From NCBI GenBank assembly GCA_030141605.1, contig JAQGDQ010000040.1:838501-902500 (forward strand): DNA of 64,000 bases, in the 5' to 3' direction. A model generated the notes under the pieces. It was not told where the DNA came from, searched no databases, and worked only from the letters and a program-made list of their open reading frames with translations. Both the position numbers and the translations under genes were made by a program. Of the stretch, positions 49,667-56,792 are shown in pieces. Position 1 is the stretch's first letter; every line of letters starts with the position of its first letter. The DNA is from Tubiluchus corallicola (Eukaryota > Priapulida > Priapulimorpha > Priapulimorphida > Tubiluchidae).

Positions 49667-52600
49667 TTATTTTATGGTGCGCCGTTTTATAGTACTTGTG
49701 AGGCGGTAAAGCCATATATAAAAAAATGGAAGAAAGAGTAGGCTAACGATTGTTCCAACTCCAAGCCCCCCAATTACTGTTAGTGCCAGAGGTTTTTGAA
49801 TCTCATTACCTAGCCCTGTCCCAAATAAAAAAGGTACAAGCGCAAAAATCGTAGTCAGGGTGGTCATAATAATAGGTCTTAACCTGATCTGCCCGGCTTT
49901 ATGCACGGCATCAGGAACAGAAAGCCCTTTCTTAATCAGCCTGTTAACTGTATCTATCTTTAAAATGGAATCATTGATTACAATCCCGGTTACGACAATT
50001 ATGCCTATCATGGATAGTATGTTTAAGCTGGAGTTAAACAGGTATAGCATAAAAACAGCGCCCATAATATCGATAGGAATCTCAAGTAATATTATAATAG
50101 GCTGGCTTAGGGATTCAAACTGTGCAGCCAATATTAGATACAGAAGAATAAAAGAGACTAGCATAACTAGGACCATCTCTTTAACGAACTTGTCTTTATC
50201 CAGAAATGATCCGGCAACCCCTAAGCGCCAACCGTGATTATTTTTAATTAACTCTTCTGCTTTATCAATAACTGTGCGGGGATTGCCAATGCTGCTCAAC
50301 TCATAAGGCAGATATTTGCCTTGTCGGTCAGAATAGATGACACTCCAGTCAGCTGTTTTCTCTTCTGTGCCTAATTTACTCAATGGAATAGTGCCCTTTT
50401 CACTACTATTAACCATAAGTCTGTCTGTCCAGTTTCTTCTGTGATCATTTGGATATTGAAACACAATATCCCTGACTCTGATTCCCTCAGATATTGATGT
50501 AATCCTCGAAGGTTGTAATACCGCCTGTAGTTCACTAATTAGGGACTCATACTCGATATTCATTAAACTTAACTTGATAGGGTCTATTACAAACCTTAGT
50601 TGTTCCTGCAGAGGTATTGTTACTCCTTTTTCGGGATAAGATAACGAATCGAGAGACAAAAGTGTGGAGTGAAACCTATCCGGGCCGGCAAGCTCCGGCT
50701 CATCATAGTAGAACCGTAAAGCCAGCTTGGGCTCGTCATCTAAGAAAATATAATCAAGTAAGTTTGGAGCAATTTTATACTCAAACACGGCATCAGGGTA
50801 GTTTTGCTCCATCCATTTTCCAATCAGTAAATATGCTTTTTCTTTATTATTTATAGTGTTAAAAGATAAATAATACCCTGTTTCTCTTGTGTTTTGCTCT
50901 TTTAAGTGCTGTAAAAAATATTGCTGTTGCCCTACCCAGGCCATTTGCTGTACTGTATATTTCTCTATATGCTTCCCCAGGTCAATAGTTCTTTTAAGGT
51001 TCTCTTTTGCTGTTATTGGCTGATTCCAGTCTATGCTCACCATAGAGTTGAGCCGGGTTATATAAGGTATTTTTTTTCGCTCGATAAAGTTTAATGACAA
51101 TACACTTCCAACTATCAGCAGAACACATAGCACAGCTATCTTTTTTTGGTTCTTATCTATCTTTTTGAACCCATACTCATAGAGTTTTTCAAACCAGGTG
51201 TTTATCCGAGTACTTTTCCCACTTAGCCCCGGGTTTAGCAGCTTGTAATATACGGGCACTAAAATGATGGAGACTCCCAGTGAAACAAACAACCCAACCG
51301 CTACTGCAACTGCCTGATCATAAAAAAGGGCGCCGCTTATTCCGCTAAGAAATATTAATGGTATAAAAATAGATATAGTTGTTAAAACAGAGCTTAGTAG
51401 TGGAGAGAATACTTCACCTCCCCCCTCAACTACCGCAAGCAATAACTTTTTTGTTTTATAATATTTCCTGTTAATATTATCCACAACAATAATTGCATTA
51501 TCAATCATCATACCTATGCCCAGGATTAGGCCTGACAGCGAAATAATATTTATCGATATTTTCAACAGATAAAAAAACATTATGCTTATTGATAATGAGA
51601 TAGGTATGCTCAATCCTATTAGTAGTGGTAGTTTTCTGTTGCGGATAAAAATAAATACAACACATATTACCAGAAGTACTCCTGTTATCAGTGTTGTGAA
51701 CAGGTTAGAGATAGTAATGCTCAGCAGCTCGCTCTGGTCATTTACTATTTCAAGCTCAAGGTGAGGATTACTTGCTTTAATATCGACAATTACCTCAGAG
51801 ATCTCTTTTTTCAGGTTGTCAAGCCTGGCCCTGTCTTGCCGGATTACAGCCATTGATACTGTAGGTTGTCCGTTTATCAGGCAGTACCCATTTGCATGCT
51901 TTGGCCGTTTTACAACCTTACATATATCACCCAGTGGAATAGTCTTTTCCCTACCTCCCTTTTTGATGCCTGTCTGCCTGATATCTTCTACGCTTTTTAT
52001 TATAGCTGGAAAAACAAGGCTATACTCGAAATCATTGCGTGTCAGGTTTACCGTTGTGGTTTTGAAAGTACTCTCCTGTAATGAACTTTTGATATCTTCA
52101 AAGCCAATGCCCAGGATCCTTAATTTATTTGTGTCGGGAATTATGGCAATTTCATCTTCAGTTAATCCCGAAATATCTATAAAAGCTACTCCTTTTAGCT
52201 GTTCCAGCCTTCTTCTTATGACATCTTCAGCAAATATGTTGAGCTCGGAAGGTGTTATTTTACTCTCTTTTTTGGCAACTATGTTCAGGTAAAACACCGG
52301 TATATCATTTGCCCCGATTTGCACAATATTTGGGCGCTCTATTTCACTAGGTAGTCTGGGTAGCACCTTGTCGACTTGTTCATTAACTTCGACAAGGGCC
52401 ATCTCCATATCTGTGTCGAATGGGAAAAACAGCTCAATTACACTGAACCCGTCAAAAGTTTTTGATTTAATATCATCAATCTTTGTGATTTGCATTAACT
52501 GATGCCGTATGTGCTGTGCAACTTCGTCCTCCAGCTTTCTTGGGCTGTAGCCATGGGCTTCGGTCTTGACAATAATTTTACCAGCCGGAATATCTGGAAG

Positions 52601-52708
52601 GAGAGATACTGGAATATGAAGTGATGCAACCGTACCCAATAACACAAGCGCCAGAAAGGCCATACTTACTGCTATAGGTCTATCCCTAAAGAATGATAAT
52701 ACTTTCAT
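49667..52708 (-). CDS. RND-family permease 1
   Basis: Full-length RND transporter of 1013 residues: VSMAFLALVLLGTVASLHIP forms TM1, IPVSLLPDIPAGKI the first loop entry, GIGMMIDNAIIVVDNINR the TM4 relay, RLRPIIMTTLTTIFALVPF the conserved TM11 segment. Its ATG overlaps the adaptor stop by one base (TAATG), so adaptor and permease are translationally coupled. With permease 2 it could form a heteromeric pump as MdtBC does, or two pumps sharing one adaptor. No TolC-like outer-membrane gene is nearby. Confidence 0.92.
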   Translation of the reverse strand: MKVLSFFRDRPIAVSMAFLALVLLGTVASLHIPVSLLPDIPAGKIIVKTEAHGYSPRKLEDEVAQHIRHQLMQITKIDDIKSKTFDGFSVIELFFPFDTDMEMALVEVNEQVDKVLPRLPSEIERPNIVQIGANDIPVFYLNIVAKKESKITPSELNIFAEDVIRRRLEQLKGVAFIDISGLTEDEIAIIPDTNKLRILGIGFEDIKSSLQESTFKTTTVNLTRNDFEYSLVFPAIIKSVEDIRQTGIKKGGREKTIPLGDICKVVKRPKHANGYCLINGQPTVSMAVIRQDRARLDNLKKEISEVIVDIKASNPHLELEIVNDQSELLSITISNLFTTLITGVLLVICVVFIFIRNRKLPLLIGLSIPISLSISIMFFYLLKISINIISLSGLILGIGMMIDNAIIVVDNINRKYYKTKKLLLAVVEGGGEVFSPLLSSVLTTISIFIPLIFLSGISGALFYDQAVAVAVGLFVSLGVSIILVPVYYKLLNPGLSGKSTRINTWFEKLYEYGFKKIDKNQKKIAVLCVLLIVGSVLSLNFIERKKIPYITRLNSMVSIDWNQPITAKENLKRTIDLGKHIEKYTVQQMAWVGQQQYFLQHLKEQNTRETGYYLSFNTINNKEKAYLLIGKWMEQNYPDAVFEYKIAPNLLDYIFLDDEPKLALRFYYDEPELAGPDRFHSTLLSLDSLSYPEKGVTIPLQEQLRFVIDPIKLSLMNIEYESLISELQAVLQPSRITSISEGIRVRDIVFQYPNDHRRNWTDRLMVNSSEKGTIPLSKLGTEEKTADWSVIYSDRQGKYLPYELSSIGNPRTVIDKAEELIKNNHGWRLGVAGSFLDKDKFVKEMVLVMLVSFILLYLILAAQFESLSQPIIILLEIPIDIMGAVFMLYLFNSSLNILSMIGIIVVTGIVINDSILKIDTVNRLIKKGLSVPDAVHKAGQIRLRPIIMTTLTTIFALVPFLFGTGLGNEIQKPLALTVIGGLGVGTIVSLLFLPFFYIWLYRLTSTIKRRTIK

Positions 52709-53781
52709 TATTTCGAGACATTGCTTTTAATCTTTACAGGCGAGTTGTTGTTTAAAAACATATTACCTTTGGTAATAACCGCATCACCTTCACTAATCCC
52801 ATTCGATATAGCAACATATTTGCTGTTTTCGCTAGTGATCTCAACGAAATTCCAAATGGCCTTATCTTCTGAGTATGTAAATACAATGTTATCGTCACTT
52901 CTGCGGACAACCGCTTCTTTAGGAATGATTAGCTTTTTTTCGCTTCCTGCCAGCACTCCTACCTGAACACGCATTCCATTTACTAACAACCTTTCGGGAT
53001 TATTAACCTCTGCATAAGCGGTGAAAAGTCCATCCTCACTGATTTCGGGATTCTTTGCAAAAATAGTTCCGGTAAGAACACTTTTTAATGAATAGGGTGA
53101 GATATTTACCGATTGTCCTTTGCTAATGTGTGAGAAATCATCTTCTATTAGAGTGAATTCGCAGGTCAACTTTTTTGTATCGAGCAGGTTGCATAGCATG
53201 TCCCCTTTTGATGTCTGCTGCCCCTGCAATATTTGAATATTGGCTACCTGCCCGTTAAATGATGTTTTTACCAAGAGGTTCTCTACGTCTTGCTTTGCCT
53301 GTCTGTACTCAATTTCAGCAAGCTCATAGTCAGAACGGGTGATAACTGTTTTTAATGTTTTTTCCGGTACTTTGCTTGTGTCATCAATAGAAAATCCATA
53401 TCCCAATAACAGGCTTTCAAGCTCAATTAAGGCTTTATTCAGCCTTACTCTCTTGCTCTCAAAAGCTGCCTCTATCTCTTTATTTTCTAAAACAGCGATA
53501 ACATCTCCGGCATTTAGGTATTGCCCGGGTACAACCAGCAGCTCTTTTAGCATCCCGCTTACAGGTGAGATTAGCTGATAGTTCCTTTTTGCTTTTAATG
53601 TTCCGCTTGTGAGGTACTCCCTGTAAAAAGGAGCTATTTGGGCTTTTGCAGTATCAACCTCAATATACATGGTGACTGGTGTACTGTTGAATTCATGTTT
53701 ACTACCTGTTTCTGTTTTACAGCAAACACAGGAGAGCAGGGCTAAAAGACATACTGTAATGTATGATTTGCACTTTTTCAT
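52708..53781 (-). CDS. RND periplasmic adaptor (HlyD/membrane-fusion family), probable lipoprotein
   Basis: Links inner-membrane RND pump to an outer-membrane channel. N-terminal signal with a lipobox-like LLSC (MKKCKSYITVCLLALLSC). The lipoyl half motif is seen in SGMLKELLVVPGQYLNAGDV (near residue 75) with a coiled-coil hairpin and the return half FNGQVANIQILQGQQTSKGD. 357 residues. Placed between the thioredoxin-like gene (2-base gap) and permease 1. Confidence 0.92.
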   Translation of the reverse strand: MKKCKSYITVCLLALLSCVCCKTETGSKHEFNSTPVTMYIEVDTAKAQIAPFYREYLTSGTLKAKRNYQLISPVSGMLKELLVVPGQYLNAGDVIAVLENKEIEAAFESKRVRLNKALIELESLLLGYGFSIDDTSKVPEKTLKTVITRSDYELAEIEYRQAKQDVENLLVKTSFNGQVANIQILQGQQTSKGDMLCNLLDTKKLTCEFTLIEDDFSHISKGQSVNISPYSLKSVLTGTIFAKNPEISEDGLFTAYAEVNNPERLLVNGMRVQVGVLAGSEKKLIIPKEAVVRRSDDNIVFTYSEDKAIWNFVEITSENSKYVAISNGISEGDAVITKGNMFLNNNSPVKIKSNVSK

Positions 53782-53783
53782 AT

Positions 53784-54398
53784 TTAATTGGCAAAAAAAT
53801 GTTCAATAGACTCGTAATATACATCGTTTAATTTTGAAAGTTCGCTTTCCGGCACATAACAGGCCCTGGCACTTAATATGTCATTTAAAATAAATACAAC
53901 AGGTTTATTAAAGCTATTGGTAAAAGGTATCTGCTCTTTTTCAATATGATAGAAAGGTATATTAGTCTGGTATTGATAGTTTATCCTCTCTATACTTTCA
54001 GGGTTCTTAGTACTGATAAAAAAGCATAACTGTTGTTCCCCGTATTTTTGTGCAAAAGCTCTAAACTGGTCAATTTGGGCCTCTACGCATGGAGAGCACA
54101 TGCTTTCGGTGAAGTAGAGGCATAGCTTTTCTCCGTAAGTAAATATATCTCTCATCAGAACTGTTTCCAGTCTGGAGTTTGTTAGCACTGTCTCCTTTTC
54201 AAACTGCACATACAGGTTGTCAACACTATTTGTAATTTTTCTTTGTGCCTGCTCTTTTGTCTTTTCCAGTCGTAAAACCTGGTTTTTAAAATCACCGATA
54301 ACCGACTTGTTTTTTTTTGATGCATAAATCATATAGGCATTGGAGCAGATGAGTAAGGAAAATATGGCGGCTATTAAGAGTGTTTTTATCTTTTTCAT
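53784..54398 (-). CDS. Membrane-anchored thioredoxin-fold protein (CSPC)
   Basis: One N-terminal hydrophobic segment (LLIAAIFSLLICSNAYMIYA) anchors it; the rest is periplasmic. The redox motif Cys101-Ser-Pro-Cys104 sits in LYFTESMCSPCVEAQIDQF, and NKPVVFILND has the expected cis-proline-like loop region. 204 residues. Such TlpA/redoxin-like proteins reduce or form disulfides in exported proteins. Its place between the beta-propeller gene and the adaptor, and the two cysteines in the small peptide at the head of the operon, suggest that the peptide is its substrate (inference). Confidence 0.75.
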   Translation of the reverse strand: MKKIKTLLIAAIFSLLICSNAYMIYASKKNKSVIGDFKNQVLRLEKTKEQAQRKITNSVDNLYVQFEKETVLTNSRLETVLMRDIFTYGEKLCLYFTESMCSPCVEAQIDQFRAFAQKYGEQQLCFFISTKNPESIERINYQYQTNIPFYHIEKEQIPFTNSFNKPVVFILNDILSARACYVPESELSKLNDVYYESIEHFFAN

Positions 54399-54446
54399 TA
54401 TCGGAATGGTGTTAATGTAAACGGCTACTACATTAAAAAAATAAAG

Positions 54447-55568
54447 TTATTTTAATGAAACATTCAAAACATGCAGTTTCAGGGTATCAAAAGAATCTTC
54501 GAGCACCTTTCTGAACAGAAGGCCTTGTTCTGAGATTGCAAATTTTGGTGACATTTCTCGGGGTACTGTTACCTCTCCGATCTTTTCAAGCTTGTTGTCA
54601 AACACTATCAGGTGCTTTTCTTCTCCAGGTAGTTTGTCTACTCTTTTTTTAGAGTAGAGCATATAGTATAAGTCTCTATACTTATCATAATCTATCTGAT
54701 GGTATTTATCTCCATTGAAGAGTGAAAATGCAAGATCTAAATTATGGCCGCTCTTCTTTGATAGTTTTCCTCCCTTTATGACAGGTGGTATGTTTTTCGC
54801 TTTAAACCTCTTTTCTGTAGTCTTTTTGCTCTTTTTGTCATATATATATATTACTGCTTTAAACGGGAAGTTCCATATAATGGAATCTCCCTTTGAAATA
54901 ATGTTTGGACGCCCCAAGAGATCGTAAGATGACTTATATAGCTCTTTTGGAAACTCCACATTTAGTACCTCGCCACGCTTTGTATTAAGGTTATAATTAC
55001 AAAAGCATGGATCTTTATAAATATCACTATATGCATCCTGCTTGTTGTATGTGCTCAGGGGCATATTACCCTTTTCTTTATCAATAAACAGTCTCTGTAA
55101 GTTGGTGATAACTGCCCCTCCACGTCCTCTTAAAGCATATTTATTTTCCAGTTCGGGGCACATATCCTTTAGCTGAAGCTCCTTTATTAATTTTCCTGAT
55201 GAGTTAAATAATCGCACCATTTCTGTACACCGGATAATAACTGTATCACCTTTAAAATCATGGACAGATACGCTTTGTACTTTATTCGGTCCCGACTTAT
55301 AGAGGTCTATTTTTTTTTCAAAGTTTCTGGTTTTGAGATTATAGAAGTTCAGGCTGTGTGTTATGTCATTATAGTTGGTGTAAAACTCCTGGTTATCTAG
55401 AACTACTAACTGTGGTTCCTCAGCTAATCCCAGCCCGTTCCGTTTTGTGTCGATATCGATTATTTCCCAGTAGTGAGGTATCTCTGCGCTACTGTTGCCC
55501 GGTTTATTATTTTCACAACCTGTTATTATAGCAGCCAGTATAATAGTGGTGATCAGTATTTTTTTCAT
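54447..55568 (-). CDS. Beta-propeller lipoprotein (6-bladed type)
   Basis: Lipoprotein signal MKKILITTIILAAIITGC with lipobox ITGC, so the mature protein is lipid-anchored, probably in the outer membrane or periplasm. The 373 residues show repeating beta-strand blades (FYNLKTRNFEKKIDLYKSGP; VSVHDFKGDTVIIRCTEMVR; LIVFDNKLEKIGEVTVPREM), like the 6-bladed propeller proteins that Bacteroidota place beside small secreted peptide genes. Propellers of this kind bind ligands; no catalytic residues are visible. It starts 174 bases after the peptide gene, behind a hairpin. Confidence 0.7.
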   Translation of the reverse strand: MKKILITTIILAAIITGCENNKPGNSSAEIPHYWEIIDIDTKRNGLGLAEEPQLVVLDNQEFYTNYNDITHSLNFYNLKTRNFEKKIDLYKSGPNKVQSVSVHDFKGDTVIIRCTEMVRLFNSSGKLIKELQLKDMCPELENKYALRGRGGAVITNLQRLFIDKEKGNMPLSTYNKQDAYSDIYKDPCFCNYNLNTKRGEVLNVEFPKELYKSSYDLLGRPNIISKGDSIIWNFPFKAVIYIYDKKSKKTTEKRFKAKNIPPVIKGGKLSKKSGHNLDLAFSLFNGDKYHQIDYDKYRDLYYMLYSKKRVDKLPGEEKHLIVFDNKLEKIGEVTVPREMSPKFAISEQGLLFRKVLEDSFDTLKLHVLNVSLK

Positions 55569-55636
55569 CCGTTTTTATGTTTTAGTGTAGGTATTAAGTC
55601 AATCATGTTAAAAAAATCAGATAGCTGATTTTAACG

Positions 55637-55702
55637 AAAAAAGAGGATTTATAACTTTTCAGCTAAATTAAGCTAATTGAAGTAGCAGATAAATCCTCTT
55701 TT
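55637..55702 (-). terminator. Attenuator-like terminator between peptide and propeller genes
   Basis: Arms AAAAGAGGATTTAT and ATAAATCCTCTTTT pair over 14 bases across a 36-base loop; on the minus strand the stem is followed by TTTTTTCG. Partial termination here would make the upstream peptide message more abundant than the transport genes. Confidence 0.55.
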
Positions 55703-55741
55703 CATTTTAAAACTTTAACACTGCTAGCATTCAAAACACTG

Positions 55742-55906
55742 TTAATACCAATTATAAATAGTAAGATTAACAGTATCATCTGAGTCACAATTTTGAGCAA
55801 AGTCGTCATCATATGCTTCTCGACCACTTACGCGTATGGTAACTTTGTTTCCATTACATGATGCGTTGGATATGTATGCTGAGAATATAAGTAGAATAAT
55901 AGCCAT
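55742..55906 (-). CDS. Small secreted acidic peptide (54 residues)
   Basis: Read on the minus strand from ATG 55906. A hydrophobic start (MAIILLIFSAYISNA) looks like a signal peptide; cleavage after ASN-A would leave about 39 residues beginning SCNGNKVTIRVSG. The mature part has two cysteines, an acidic middle (REAYDDDFAQNCDSDD) and an aromatic end (IYNWY). No positive charge precedes the hydrophobic stretch; an ATG at 55925 one frame away would supply one (MKTNKL), so the present start may be slightly broken or the signal unusual. It opens the propeller-redoxin-RND operon. Bacteroidota keep comparable small NVEALT-type peptides next to propeller genes, but the NVEAL motif is not present. No homologue can be named. 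Confidence 0.5.
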   Translation of the reverse strand: MAIILLIFSAYISNASCNGNKVTIRVSGREAYDDDFAQNCDSDDTVNLTIYNWY

Positions 55907-55925
55907 TAAGTTTATTAGTTTTCAT

Positions 55926-56265
55926 GACTAAGTAGTTTATAGGTTAAAAAAAATAGTTAACGTATAAAGCTACATAGATAATTTAATAAAACAGAAGCAA
56001 AAAAGTTAAATAATGATAACTAGTTATAGTTTCTTTTATGTACAACAGATAGTTTAGGTGTGTGTTTATATATTTGGATGTGTGGTTATTGGATGTAGTT
56101 CGAAATCTTTGTGAAGCCAAATAGTTTGGCCCATGATGAAGAAATAATGAAAATTTTCAGTCTGCTTGCAAATTTTCACATGGTTCTCTGTTAAGGCTTG
56201 ATTTTGAAACCATAAAGTGTAGTGATACTTCACGGGGCACCCGCTACCTCATTTATTTTTCAGTT
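55926..56265. other. Divergent intergenic gap
   Basis: No gene. AT-rich upstream region of the peptide operon; no clear TAnnTTTG box was found on the minus strand. Around 56150-56178 GAAAATTTTCAGTCTGCTTG resembles a string at about 38150-38175. Confidence 0.3.
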
Positions 56266-56295
56266 TTTGTAGTAAAAATATTTTTGTTACTTTCG
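56266..56295 (+). promoter_or_regulatory. Promoter of the metal-uptake genes
   Basis: TTTG at 56266-56269, an 18-base spacer and TACTTTCG at 56288-56295. Transcription would begin at about the ATG at 56302, so the first message may be nearly leaderless. An alternative -7 box TATTTTTG lies at 56279-56286. Confidence 0.45.
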
Positions 56296-56301
56296 CGCTC
56301 G

Positions 56302-56694
56302 ATGAATTTGGTTGCCCGACATATCATTTTTCTAATCGGCTTAATCTTTGCAGTAGAAGCCACTGCTACTGTTGTATTAGGGCCAGAAAGCGATTGTTGT
56401 TCAAGTGAATATTGTTGTGAATTTACTACGGCAAATAAGGATCAGGTCATATTTTCTGAAAATGGAAACCGCGCTGAAAGGTGTTGTGAGCCTGAAGTAC
56501 CTAAGGGAACATTACCTACATCACCATCAACAAATAGCAACTACAAGCAGTTAGGCAGTTGCCACACCCTGTCAAAGATACAATTCAGACAGTGTCATAT
56601 AGAAAGAGAATCCACAAAAATAAGAACAGAATATTTTGACCTGCCCAACCGATTTGCAGGTTGCCAAAGCCGGCTCTGTTCATACCTCCTTTGA
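56302..56694 (+). CDS. Secreted cysteine-rich protein, probable metal-handling partner
   Basis: 130 residues from ATG 56302; a TTG 18 bases upstream lies inside the promoter and is rejected as start. The hydrophobic N-terminus (HIIFLIGLIFAVEATA) is a signal peptide or anchor. Ten cysteines occur, six in pairs (SDCC, EYCC, RCCEPE), then GSCH, RQCHIE, GCQSRLC. Cysteines and histidines of this density suggest binding of soft metal ions. It heads a unit with a TonB receptor and an HMA-like protein. No family recognised; metal is unknown. Confidence 0.65.
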   Translation: MNLVARHIIFLIGLIFAVEATATVVLGPESDCCSSEYCCEFTTANKDQVIFSENGNRAERCCEPEVPKGTLPTSPSTNSNYKQLGSCHTLSKIQFRQCHIERESTKIRTEYFDLPNRFAGCQSRLCSYLL

Positions 56695-56710
56695 TATACT
56701 TATTTTTTTA

Positions 56711-56734
56711 CTGAGCAGTTTGGCAACTGTTCAG
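56711..56734 (+). repeat. Hairpin between the Cys-rich gene and the TonB receptor
   Basis: CTGAGCAGTT / AACTGTTCAG around TGGC, ten pairs with one G-U; no T-run, so a processing or stability element is more likely than a terminator. Confidence 0.5.
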
Positions 56735-56792
56735 AGGGTATTTGTACGATACAAAAGTGTCGTGTAGCATATTAATTATAAAAAAGTAAGTA

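Noticed and set aside
51816-52292. 158-codon plus frame opposite permease 1
   Set aside because: Shadow of the strongly supported RND permease on the other strand.
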